The notes beneath the pieces are model-generated. The model made no database searches, was not told the origin of the DNA, and was given only the letters and a program-made list of their open reading frames with translations. Below are positions 36,501-46,802 of a stretch of DNA of 64,000 nucleotides, piece after piece. Location: the NCBI GenBank assembly GCA_963920705.1, contig OY987226.1, forward strand, positions 6,450,501 to 6,514,500, given 5' to 3'. The DNA comes from Odiellus spinosus (taxonomy: Eukaryota > Arthropoda > Arachnida > Opiliones > Phalangiidae). Every line of letters starts with the position of its first letter. The first letter of the stretch is position 1. A program made the position numbers and the translations under genes.

Positions 36501-37584
36501 GTTCGTTTTGATTATCGTCAAGGTACGTTTCAGCGATAGAATAGTAAATAGAAGCAATGTTTACGTTTTCTGTCTGGCACGAATCAATAATATCCCGATA
36601 GTTTTCAATGGCTTTTTTGTATAAACCAATGTACGCTAAACCATCGGCTAGTTTTTCTAAATTCTTAATGTTCTCGACGTTATCGTATAATTCTTTTAAG
36701 CCTATTACTGTTTGGTAAAAGTCTCTAGCTTCGTCTTTTTTACCCTCGGGAGAAATTTTGTAAGCTTTCCGAGCTATTAACTTTGCGTCAGAGTAATTAT
36801 TCAAGCTTAATAGTAATCTAGCTTTGACCATATAGCAATCGTAGATAAGTAAATCTGATTTTAAAGAATCTGCCGATTTAGTTGCCTCGTTAATTTGTTC
36901 CAAAGCTTCTTCGATTAAATCACCATTTTGATAAATACCGGCTAATGAAAACTGGCAGCGATGTAAATCTTCCTTTAAACCAAATTTATTACACAAGAAT
37001 ATGGCGCTTTTCATGCATTCGTAGCATTTATTAAACTCTCCACGTTTTTCAAAGATTAAACCCAAATTTAACGAAATCCTAGCTTTCATTTCGGCGTGTT
37101 CTTTAGCAGTTAATTGTTCGTAAGAGTGTAAACTATCCGCTAAATCTCCGGCTCGATAATAAGCGTTCTCCGCTTTCTTCAGTAATTTTTCTTTCGCTAA
37201 ATCCAAATCAGATTCTATCGCTGTAAAAGCGGTGTAATAAGTGCGACCTAACGTAGCCCAAGCTCTCTGCTCCTCAATTTTACTATTTAATTCCGAGATA
37301 GATAAGTTTAAATAGGCGTTATGATGATGTAAGGCGTCTTTGTGCTTTCCAATTTGAACTAGATTCTCTCCTAGCAGTCTATGTGCCAAAGCAATACCTT
37401 CGGCATCCCCTAATTGTTCCGCAGCTTCGAGTTCCTCCTTGTGTTCATCGCAAGCCTCGTCAAACTGCCCAACAGACGCGTGATAAGTGCCTAATTCGTT
37501 GCATATTCTGGTGATATCAAGCCACTTTCCTTTTGAAATAGCTTTTCGTTTTTCTTTCAATAGTTGGCTTACGTGACTTTCCAT
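33592..37584 (-). CDS. TONSL: Tonsoku-like protein (TONSL), DNA replication-fork repair scaffold
   Basis: One uninterrupted frame of 1330 codons; the ATG at 37584 opens directly into the first helical repeat. Domain order matches TONSL: tetratricopeptide-type repeats at about residues 1-480, ankyrin repeats at about 508-620, an acidic/basic disordered region at about 640-880, a ubiquitin-like segment at about 890-960, and leucine-rich repeats at about 1000-1310. In the ankyrin domain the residues known to grip the histone H4 tail in human TONSL are kept: Asp538 and Trp542 (RDNCGW), Glu547 and Asn550 (HEACN), Asp583 (PLHDA). Known role: with its partner MMS22L, recognition of newly made histone H4 unmethylated at Lys20 and recruitment of recombination factors to damaged forks; nuclear. 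Odd features: no introns over 4 kb, and a tandem duplication of 65 residues in the disordered region. Length is near the human ~1378. Confidence 0.95.
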   Translation of the reverse strand: MESHVSQLLKEKRKAISKGKWLDITRICNELGTYHASVGQFDEACDEHKEELEAAEQLGDAEGIALAHRLLGENLVQIGKHKDALHHHNAYLNLSISELNSKIEEQRAWATLGRTYYTAFTAIESDLDLAKEKLLKKAENAYYRAGDLADSLHSYEQLTAKEHAEMKARISLNLGLIFEKRGEFNKCYECMKSAIFLCNKFGLKEDLHRCQFSLAGIYQNGDLIEEALEQINEATKSADSLKSDLLIYDCYMVKARLLLSLNNYSDAKLIARKAYKISPEGKKDEARDFYQTVIGLKELYDNVENIKNLEKLADGLAYIGLYKKAIENYRDIIDSCQTENVNIASIYYSIAETYLDDNQNELAIEYFNKEIELNKSSPKEQIKTLLRIANVYENMGKQTQALETYEQAKKVSQNHQNDETLQIQVLKELKYFMKENHHSDLDSVTEELNQLLENSNLPDSEDQVDTEVKPGPFSYINISDSSDDESTRTTSTLRTKRSGYVVRKNEKGETPLHRACIAGNLKQVENLIEKGHPVNVRDNCGWLPIHEACNHGFAEITEFLIQNGAWINDPGGEGCGGVTPLHDASIGGHFDVIEILLRHRALVTMKDKDGQNVIDVLYQWKDNNEDATREELTKFKQIESLIRERMIESGINPSLKRKRDREVKSSGWVSDESESNAPMVLDDEELALINLNDDECVVNPFLDKDLQTNLDNPNVARQEYRSAICNLRKRTKTDPSVDKSFKPMVLDDDELALISPNDDECVINPFLEKDLTTDLDDPNEARREYQSAISNVRKRTKTDTSVDKSFEPIGALVDEDKLITEDDDWLIQDTRTSNANKPAKRKRQTKLNFSVERQPRESKLSRNHHYRNDSPINLDNFTITESLSPKPPINSVKIKIKDKVIIIPIQDFDKTFQWLAEEASERYNTQTGMKPILILQRLDDKAVFSPNDKIGSMLENGSVIEGAIQTWNQPELSERYVTNCPEFKCKPSKKLYDKLKSSEESKIISLENINLEIQIGPVLKAISYQFSLRSLLLSMIDLSNERNLNLICQTLATLPNLIQLKLDCCGLNSDFFNQLNETVDEDLNIQEFSLDYNNFEKLTDNLSSAVKIFKRIKNLEKLSLKYCYLKTGFLKSREIQNVLLNSRRLRILNVSGNILGLDGIKEYLNVLADDKLINLDLSDTVNEAGIGQILNNHFFQANHTIKTLSLKSCFINDQDLKLLSKCVCNLTQVNELDLSNNPSLTLNAISNFIKESKDSHVPMVTLNLEGTVILCDDNLEWFSNLLQLKVLRNIYVTVKPQRDVENSIRKCWEKLWGEKAVFKRKFCALQLISL
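35161..35550 (-). repeat. 195-bp tandem duplication inside the TONSL coding region
   Basis: Two copies of a 65-residue unit, each starting MVLDD(E/D)ELALI and running through NDDECV.NPFL and RKRTKTD to VDKSF. The first residues of the copies are encoded at 35550 and 35355, an exact 195-bp step that keeps frame. Confidence 0.93.
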
Positions 37585-38053
37585 TGCAATTATCTAAAAT
37601 AAAAGTAAAAATTGAGTTTTTAAATTAACAAGCATGATTCAAAAGATTCATTACTTTTGTTTTAAGAAGCTATTCTTTAAACTTTAAAATATCATAAATG
37701 AACTTTTAATTCCATGATTAAACCGTGTTAAATTCAATTCATCAAAAATTAAAATGTAAACAATATTTTTCCCGCCTGCTATTTAGTAGTCTGCTTATTC
37801 AGGTTTAAGGTTAGGAGCAAATTCAGGGGCGGAAATAAGCATGAGACATCTAAAGCAGCAGCAGCGTCACTCATTTCGGTCGCGAGTTCTTTTAATAAAG
37901 CCCTATAGGTCCCTTTTGCTTTAGGGCATTGTGGAGGGGTTGCTACAGGTAGCTTGTTTTGTAGGCGACGTCTTGTTTTATAACATAATTTGCACCGATT
38001 TTAGAGAACATCTGTTAGACAAAAAGACTGGAATGTCAAGTTGTTCGTTCCAC
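37585..38053. other. Upstream region of the Tonsoku-like gene
   Basis: Contains the presumptive promoter. No TATA box at a convincing place and no gene seen. Confidence 0.4.
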
Positions 38054-38133
38054 CATAGCCTCCTCGATCACGCGCTTCGGCTGCGCTCGCGCTAGCGCGA
38101 GCGCAGCCGAAGCGCGTGATCGAGGAGGCTATG
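38054..38133. mobile_element. 80-bp perfectly palindromic insertion with 7-bp TSD
   Basis: The sequence equals its own reverse complement over the whole 80 bp with no spacer (centre GCTAGC at 38091-38096). The left terminus is CATAGCCTCCTCGATCACGC. It is very GC-rich in an AT-rich setting. It is flanked by direct repeats GTTCCAC (38047-38053 and 38134-38140); counting the shared G/C pair, the palindrome is 82 bp. It could extrude as a cruciform or give a perfect RNA hairpin. Confidence 0.93.
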
Positions 38134-38140
38134 GTTCCAC

Positions 38141-38649
38141 GGTCTAATATCTATACTTCGACCTTCGTTTAAATATGGCATGCGCGCGCATCAATCTTAG
38201 CGGACGACAAGCATCAGATTCGTAATTCGTTTCTTTTCGCCGCGAATTATTGTGTAATGTATTTTCTCATCGGCGTCTCCCAAATACATCCAAATTTCGT
38301 TCAAATAATTAACTAACAATTATCAGATTGAAGATTGAAACGTCTAACAAGGTCAGTTCTCAGTTGCGAAACGAAGTACGGAAAATTTGGCCTATCCAGT
38401 TAGTTTTTGCTAACCCTTGGCTATACTGCAAGTTTAAATTGAAACTAGGGTTAGTGCGAAAGTCTTCTAGTTGGCGTATTTATGTTCAATTTCTTAAAAA
38501 AAACCCGGCCATCGGTATAGAGAACAATTGTAAAAAACTAAAGCTTTCATCTTTGGATGTTATCTCAAAGCGCCCTAATTGACCCGATGTCTACAGCCAA
38601 AGAGTAAGTTCTGTTTTTATAAGAGCTTTTGTTATTGCATGGTTACTGT
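38141..38649. other. Intergenic, nothing recognised
   Basis: The open frame at 38328-38582 has no recognisable domain and no promoter or splice support. Confidence 0.45.
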
Positions 38650-38986
38650 CAGAAGCCGATGAAACCCTCCTTTGAAGTCTACTACTCCAATGTTCCATAT
38701 AGCGCTCCTCTCTGTATGGGTAAAATTCCCAATTTTTCGAGTTAGAAGGGGTCCTACTTCATCCCCCCTGTCTACGGAAAATTGGAAATTCTCTCTCTCC
38801 ACAAACGACGACGTTTTTTGGACGAACTCCAAGGCTGCTAGAGATATTCGCTTGACGAGCTCCCGCTCCGAAAACATCTACCGTTAGGAGGCGTACGAAT
38901 CGCGCCTTTTGAGAATAACCCATACAGAGAGGGGTAGACAAGACCCGGGAGTAATAGACTTCAAAGGAGGGTTTCATCGGCTTCTG
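38650..38986 (+). mobile_element. MITE family A, copy 4 (337 bp, no matching TSD)
   Basis: Full length, with both termini intact and very similar to copy 1. Left flank TTACTGT and right flank TTCGAAA do not match, unlike the other three copies. Confidence 0.92.
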
Positions 38987-40089
38987 TTCGAAACTATTTA
39001 CGAATATATTTATGACGTAAAACAATTCACAACCAAATAGAAAATAATGCACTGTTTATTAGCAACAATTCTACCACAAGCTTTACACGATTTTTATTGT
39101 TTTATTAATTTTATTTTTAACATGGCGATAACGTTAATGTACTTAACCCTATAACAGTTTGTTTTGATTAGTTTAATAATTTAAATTAAGTTTATTATTA
39201 ATTTAAACAAGTTGAAGGTCCTAACATCAGCAGCCAAAATGTTATAGTTAAAGAATAATATTAGAAATTGGTCTAATTTTGTAACAATTTTAAAAATCCC
39301 TACCGGCCTATTCATCATTTTTACGTTTTCAAAACTTTCGGATTGTCTGTGCTCTTAGAACACAAATTCTGGTGGAAATGGTGCATTTTAATTACGGTAT
39401 TTAAACTGATTAGTTAAGGCATGGGGGAGATGGATGGCAGTTTTTTTGCCCTCGAACATTGACATTCAGTATAAAGGTTTGGTATTGGTAGCGTTAATTA
39501 CCCCTAATTTTTGGTTTTAATTTTATTTTAAAATTGTTTTCCATATACTAGCAATTCCACAGATAATTTAGCGATTACCCCGATTAATTCCTATGTACAA
39601 ATTTTGAGTTAACAATATTCAACGTTGTTTTCCTGGTTTTAAGCCTAGAAAACGTCCATCAAAAATGGGGACCCTTGCATTATTTATTTTTATTTTGATA
39701 TGCTCGGCCAAATCTCGGCCACACGTATCTACGCGAGTATTATTAATTTTTATAAATAGAAATTAGATTATCCAATTTCCAAATTGGTTTTACGGTTTAC
39801 GAAAACGCAAAAAGGAAATTTCGCAACACTCAATTTTAACCAGTTAAGTTTCAAATTCACGTTCTTCAACTTAAATTGCCACCTTTCTGAGAGCATTTTG
39901 GTTTTTATTTTCATACCGGTTAAGGCTTATATTTTTTCAGTATAGTTATAATCTGGAATATTTTGTTTCTGTATAAAACCTTGTTTAAGGTTTTAATAGT
40001 TTATTTCAGGCCTTCGAGGCTTTTTCGGGATTTATTATCCAGTCTTAATTCTTCCTTTACCTTCCTTGTCTCAAACTTAAAAATCGCTT
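38987..40089. other. 3' flank of Lcch3, nothing else recognised
   Basis: AT-rich. Probably includes the Lcch3 3' untranslated region; no other feature is supported. Confidence 0.45.
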
Positions 40090-43000
40090 CTAAAGCACGT
40101 AGAAACACCAGTAAATGGCGTTAAAAACGAGATACGAGACTGGAAATATGACACGCGAGTATTTGTCGATTTTATTCACGTCTTTAATTCTGGGCATGAC
40201 TACTTTGAGGGCGTGGGCCCCTCGTTTTAAGCTTTGTAAGACTCTGGGTCTCTTGACGCTGTGCCCGTAATCTGGGGCCGAACGAGGCCGGCGACCGTAT
40301 TGTCCTTTGCCGGCCCCTCCATAAGGAAATCGGTGGGCCACGTTACTCATGCGAAACGAAGGTGGGAACTTTGAGTCGCTCTCCGCCGTCGAGTTGGCCA
40401 GAGGCTTGTGACGGTTGCGCAGACACGGGATAGGGGACATGCGTACGTCATGAAGTTCGATGATTTCTTCATTCTGTTAAGAACATTTAAAAAATCCTCA
40501 ATTTTTTAATGGCATCGACTATTAGAAGCTATCTAAACAGTGCCTAACCTAGGCTTCATAGCTAAGAATATATATCTGACTAGTTCTTAGATATTACAAA
40601 AGAACGACAATTAAAACTAGACTAGCGTTTATCGCTCTCCGAAAACCAAATAGCAATCTCCCCAGTGCTTAAATCTTACCCAAGAACACACTTAGCAATC
40701 TGACCGGCGCCTAATCATGACCTATAAGAACAAAAACTAGACCTTTGCAAAACACATGATACTCAACTATAAAAAATAGTAGCTATTTGTGCCCACTAGC
40801 CCTCCACCTAACAATCAGTTAGGAATAACTGCAGCTATCTCACTAACAACTAAGTTGTAGCCAGAGCACCAATACTGAACGTAGTTTGATATTGTGATTA
40901 GATTATTTGAAAATCTCGCTTACCATTTCGGCCACTTTGGAAGATTCCTTGATTTTCTTGGCCTTTTTCTTGGCTCTGGCTCCCCAGTAGGAATAATTAA
41001 CGGCGGCGTATTCGAGTAGAGCCGCGAAGACGAAGACGAAACACATGACCAAGTAGATATCGATGGCCTTGACGTACGAAATCCTGGGCAAGGATGAACG
41101 AACTCCTGTACTGATTGTTGTCATTGTTAGTACTGTAGTAATCCCTGTAATTCACCACAAAGGATACGTAACGTTAGAAGTTTATTAGAGCAAAGTATTA
41201 TCAAAAGCGCACTATTTAAACATAAAACCATAATAAATGTAGAGACCCCATTTTTCATCCTCGATCACTTACTGGACTTAAATAAGGACTTTTTAATTCC
41301 GCTTAGGACTAGGAAGCGACGAGGTCAACATGTGCACGTATTGATAGAAAAATACGTCACTGTATTAACTAATTACTGTGAAAACTCGTCACTTTCAATT
41401 AGGATTTTGAAATGGCCCGAAATTTGAATATCTATGTTTATATACGAATTTTAGATTTCGCGACTTTTATAAAGTGTGTCCCCGTGACCTTTTGCATAAT
41501 TACATCTTCATATCCTGGGCAAAACCTGATTTTTAATAACCTTGCTATACAGGCCCTAGATTGCGTGCGGCTCCAATTAGACCACGCGGTTCTAAAATTG
41601 AAACCGAGTAATCTAATTGGAGTCGCCAATCTATAGGACGTAGTGCGATAATTGACCACATGTATGCCATCTTAAAATATGCTCAAATATCAATACACGA
41701 ATTGTTACATTCTTCAATGTTTCAGGAGAGTAGATAACGAAGTTTTTCAGTAATTTTTTAGGCTTTCGAAAATTGAGTAGCAGCGTAATCTTAGAAACAT
41801 ATCGTGTATATCAAAGAAAGGCTTCCTTCGCTCTCTAAGTGGGCTGACGATATTCCTGTTTTGCTTCTTTAGCTGAATCTCAAAATCGATCCTAATACCG
41901 CCCTTATTCCATCTGACTCGGATGAGATCTGACATCAAAACCCTTTCTCTCTCGCTCGCTCTCTCTCTCTCTCTCCTCTTTCATTTTTTTCTTTTTCCGA
42001 ATTCCATATCAGAAGAGTTGGTTGAGAAATCTCCCCCATTTTAGTGTACGTTACATCGATTTTTTTTTTTTTTCCTTCTCTTAGATTCTTCTCCTTATCC
42101 ACCCGATCCAATTTTCAACAAGATGAACCCTTACTTGTCGTTTTATATATCCCGATGTCTTTCAGCTACACTCCCGTGTCCTCAGGGACTCTTTCATACA
42201 CAACTGATAGAGAACTTAAGAATTATAGAGCCTATATAGAGATTTTTTTTATCTTTTTGAGCTCGGGGGATTGGAAGGGGAAGTATAAGTATAGGAATTT
42301 CGTTTGTTTAAGCTAGAAACGAACTACTCTAATAGTTTGAAATTTCAGTATGCTTGATCTGATTTGTTTAAACTGGCTTTATATAAGTTTTTTATGAATT
42401 AAGTATATTTTTAAGTTTATTTTTAGCTCTATGGGGTTAATGATATTGGGATTTTTTTTTGGTATAATCGTTGCCAAAACAAAACTTGGCCCATTTCTTG
42501 GACGTTTTCCTATGACTATAACATTTTCTAGCATGTGTTAAATATTTTGGAAGACTGTAATTCCACACTTTCAAAATAACAACTACATTATGAAGGGTTA
42601 GTACGAAGTATTTGCAGCTTAAAATAATTACTTTTACAATTATTAACAAGCCCTGGCCTTTTAGGATCCATTTTTAAATTCCCTGACCTTTGGGGATCCA
42701 TTTTTAAATTCCCTGACCTTTTGGGATCCATTTTTAATTTACCTGACCTTTTGGGCTCATTTTCCAATTCCCAGACCTTTAATTGGGATCATGTTCCAAT
42801 TATCTACATCTTTTGAGACCATTTTCAAATTCCCTGACCTAAACCTTTTGCCCCATTTGACATTCCCTCGCCTTGGGCCCATTTTTAAATTTCCTGAGTT
42901 TTTGGCACACTTTTTAATTCCCAGACCTTTTGAACCCATTTATCAATTCCCTAATCCAGTTTTAAATTCCCAAACCTTTTGGGTCCATTTTTATTTGAGA

Positions 43001-46000
43001 TCACGTACACCACTTGAGTTCAAGTGTAATTTTCCAATTTTAAACTCACCTAACGCGACTCTGGCGGAAGTAGCTTCGTGATTTATCCAAAAAGAGACCC
43101 AAGATAGCATAACGATAAGAATGGATGGCAAATATGTTTGGAAGATGAAATATCCGATATTTCGTTTTAATTCGAAACTCAATGATAATCGTTGGTACGT
43201 TCCTGTCGCTAGTTTTTCTTTCCTGTCTTTAGTCTCGTAATTCATAATGGAAAACTGTGGCAAATCAGCATCCTCTACCCCGACAACCGGGGTATCAGTC
43301 CAGTACATAACCACGTCCTTCACCGTGTATCCATCTAAATATACGTTACCCAATTAGATCAAAGAACGTAATCCTTATTTCGTGATAGTTTTCGTGGTCT
43401 TCTTGAATCGGTGTACTTACAGCTTTCAATTTCAACGGTGCAGTTTTGAGAATCTAAGGGGTAGTAGTGCAAGTCCATCATACAAGCAAGCGTGGTCGTA
43501 AACCTGTAAACCGTAACCAGAGTTTAATTTGTAAAAACAAATTAATGTGGCGAATATAAGTTTGACCTTTGAACCGACCTCATTCCGTAAGCTATACCGC
43601 CATCGGATTTTAGTCTAACCATCTTGTTCTTTTCGGTAACTTCGTGTAGAAAGGAGTTTTTATCATTGGCGAAGAAGGTGTCCGGCACCCATATTAATTC
43701 GGCAAAATCGCCCGATAGAGTTAGTTCGTAAGTGTCCGTGCTGAATGCCAACCTTTCGTCTTTCCAGTATTGGTTCAAGTATAGAGTTAACGTATAATCC
43801 TGACACGCGATGAAAAGAAATCGAAATCGAACAAAGAAAAAAAATGGAGTCCTTAGAGACAATATATATCGTGCACCCTTCGCCAAAATTTTCATTCTAT
43901 TGCTTCGCAGATAGTAAAGACGGATTAGGTTCAAAGCCGCGTTCATACTAGAGACATGCAAACCCCTCTATCAAACCCCATTATCATTTTACAATTTAAC
44001 CTTTTCATAACGGTTAAAAACAGTTTTAAAGTCTATAGTATGAACTAGGCTAGATCTATTGTTAAATGTTCCGATTCCTCAAGACATAGGAAACAATTTT
44101 TATGTACCATATTAACTTCGGATATACTGTCGAAACTGGCTATGTGTAAGTCCATACCAATGTAGAGGGGCTCCCCTGCAAAAAAAAAAAGGCATCGTTG
44201 TTAAATTTCCACAAAACTTTAATCAAGTCATATTAAATGCGTGTCTAATTTTTGCGTTTGACCTTTCGGAACTAAGGCTTATTAGTGGCTCCTACTGAAT
44301 TTAGCACCTAAAAGTGCTACTCAGACTTTTCAGTTTTGGTCAATCGTTAATGAAAGATATTTTGAAGTTTACTATTCTAATGTCTCATATATAGCGTCCC
44401 TGGTGTGGTAACTCTTCCCTTTTACAGTCTGGAAAGGGGTCTAGCTCATTCATTTTTGGCGGCATTAGACGTCTACCTTTGACAGAGGCCCCAATAAAAT
44501 TAGTCAGATAAAAGCTCCACGTGCATTGAGTTATTTCCCTACAGGGCGATTTTTGCCGCGACAGTCAACCTCAAATCTCGTTCCAAAGAAGGCACTAATC
44601 GAGCTTTTTAAAACTTACCTCGGGTAAACTAGATCTGGGAATAGTAAATTTTGAAGGGTTTTAAACTAACTACAGCTTTTTTACACGATTTTCGTGATTG
44701 TTAAAGTTGAAACAAAGTTCTAGTTTTATAAAAATGATTGATTCCATCTTTCGATATTTTAATCCAAACATTTTAACTGGCATATTGACGAGTAGTGTTT
44801 AAAAGTTTGTTCTTGGAGACTTTTTTGTGTACTTTGCATTAAAAGTTGTGTTTACGCGTTATCCACGCTGGACTTAACACCTAAAGTTAGAGGCGTGCTC
44901 TGAAAGATATTTGATGTGAGAATTACCTTTGGCTTTTGGGCCCTTTCCGAGGTTTAGCGTTTGGCACGTCAGCTTAAAAGCTTCGTGTTAAGATTCATTG
45001 ATTACTAGGAGATTTCTTTTCGAGTCTAGGTTCTATGGTCGTAGGCCGCCCAATGAATAATTGATTTCTGACCCTTTTTCTCTCTCGTGGACGGACCAAC
45101 GTTCTTTATTGCCTGTTTATTGGCGTTTCTCTCTAGATTTAAGCCAAGTTCACATATACGCAACTTTTTCCACTTGGTATATTGGTTCCAATATGATTTG
45201 AGGTCAAATACCAACCCACCCTACTATTCAAAACTAAAATTTGCTTGGATTGCGCATACATCTAGGATGTTTTTTACCCAAGTTCAGATTGCAAACTATT
45301 TTTCGATATTGCCATGTAGTTAGAAGCCCTTTCCATCCTTGTATATTTGCATAGAAAGGATGATAATCATGTGATGTAAGAAAAAACAAAAAACATATCG
45401 CGGTTAGAAAGCTTTCGGCTGGACAACCTTTTTTCAATCCGGCGCTATGTTGAATTTATCGCGGGGTTAATCTTTAAACTCTGTACACCGACTATACGCG
45501 ATTACGTAACTGACCTCAGCCTTCAGCGATGCTAATAAGGACCTGAATAATAGCGAGCTCCACTGGGTGCTATAGAGCGAGAGAAATCAAGCTTAGAGAT
45601 GAAAACACGGCTTAAGTTTCACCGCAACTTCCTTAGAATAGTCAAAAGATAACCCCACTCTAGATAGTCACTTCTTTGACAGCCTTAAAATGACAGCATC
45701 TATAAAGCTACGCTATCCCATATCTCTATAATTTGTTTATTTCTAAATAGTGGTTAGTCTTAGTTTGACCGTGCTGTCAATTCGAGGTGAAATTGACAAT
45801 AGTCACACCACCACGTATATAAACAGGGCTTCTTTCTACATATCCCTCGCCTGGTCTGGGTTATCTTCATCTTTTTCCCTAAAAGGCATACATTTTTCTT
45901 TTTCTTTGCCTTATTGGCTGCAAAACGAATCTAAGACAATCCGAGGAGATAGATCTCTTCTTTGTAATTCTAGAGATTATTACTATATCGTGAATTCATC

Positions 46001-46802
46001 TCAGATAAGTTAAAACCAGGGTTATGTTTTAGTTATTCGTAACATATTTTCTTTTGAAGAGCGTTTTAACAGATTAAAGCTCTCTTAGCCCCCATGTAAC
46101 ACATGCAAAATATAGACGATGCCTCTTAAAGAAAATTTATCTTCTTATGGAGACCCCGACAGTACTATCCTATGAGAGTTATTTTTGGTCTCGTTTCTTG
46201 GAACTTTCCCATATTTTGTGGGCCCTTACCCTAAACGAGGCCCGGCCCTAATTGATTGTTCATAAATAAAGCTCGGGAACCCAACCCCAAAACCAAAAAC
46301 CGGCCCAACACTGAAACTAATCAAAACCAGATTATAATCATCGATTGAAAATGAAATATCTACCAGAACACTTCAATAACTTTTACACTCTCTAGAAAAA
46401 TCCATATCACGTGGTGTAACTACGTCATAAGGTGTCTCTAATTGGTCTAATACTTTATGTTGTCGCGACAAGTTGCCTAGAATTTGGATTTAGCAAGCCA
46501 TTTTAATTTCGCCAACTTGATTATTTTTTATTTACACTGATCTTTCGAAGTTTAACACGGGTCAAACCCGTTCTCTCTGTAAATCTTTACCCTTAATTAG
46601 CAAAAGAGCGGATACAATAGTTGGAGGTGAAAATTAGCTCTTAAAGAGTCCCCTTTCAACAGCAACGCGGGAGACAAATGTAATAAAAAAATCCTTACCT
46701 CCAAAATTAGGCCTCAACCGTATATCATACCCATCCAATATCGTCCTTAGAATATCGGTGACGTTTGCCAGCTGATCTGGGCCACGTGGTATTTGACATT
46801 TG
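40090..46802 (-). CDS. Lcch3: GABA-gated channel subunit LCCH3 (Cys-loop receptor, beta-like), 5' end not found
   Basis: Seven exons on the minus strand: 46699-46802, 44108-44175, 43579-43799, 43421-43503, 43050-43334, 40924-41144, 40090-40473. All have GT-AG junctions and compatible phases; 68-, 221- and 83-bp exons in this order are standard for the GABA-A receptor family. Coding total is 1366 bp, about 454 residues plus the missing start. Exon order gives [11 protein letters not shown], then SEVNM joined to [12 protein letters not shown], then the Cys loop ([15 protein letters not shown]), then TM1 ([16 protein letters not shown]), TM2 entry SARVALG, then TM2-TM3 ([15 protein letters not shown]), a short cytoplasmic loop, and TM4 ending in WCFYVL. 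TM1-TM3 match insect LCCH3 better than RDL or GRD. Known role: neuronal plasma-membrane subunit; with RDL it forms anion channels and with GRD cation channels. The signal-peptide exon lies upstream of 46802 and was not found, so the gene may extend further. Confidence 0.94.
41942..41982. repeat. CT microsatellite in an Lcch3 intron
   Basis: CTCT-rich run between the TM2-TM3 exon and the TM1 exon. Confidence 0.8.
42650..42990. repeat. ~29-bp degenerate tandem repeat in an Lcch3 intron
   Basis: About a dozen imperfect copies of a unit like AATTCCCTGACCTTTTGGG plus CCATTTTT. It ends about 60 bp before the donor of the TM1 exon. ORFs on both strands here are just the repeat read through. Confidence 0.9.
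43934..44052. mobile_element. Short foldback element in an Lcch3 intron
   Basis: AGCCGCGTTCATACTAGAGAC at the left, with partner GTCTATAGTATGAACTAGGCT at the right. Same terminal motif as the elements at 47776 and 60034. The TTAA borders are mutated here. Confidence 0.65.
44370..44470 (+). mobile_element. Degenerate fragment of MITE family A
   Basis: Matches the left part of family A with many substitutions: TTGAAGTTTACTATTCTAAT, then ATATAGCG, then GGAAAGGGGTC. Ends are lost. Shows the family is older than the near-identical copies suggest. Confidence 0.55.

Noticed and set aside
42757-43081. ORFs on both strands (60 and 96 codons)
   Set aside because: They read through the 29-bp intronic tandem repeat of Lcch3 and into an exon on the opposite strand.
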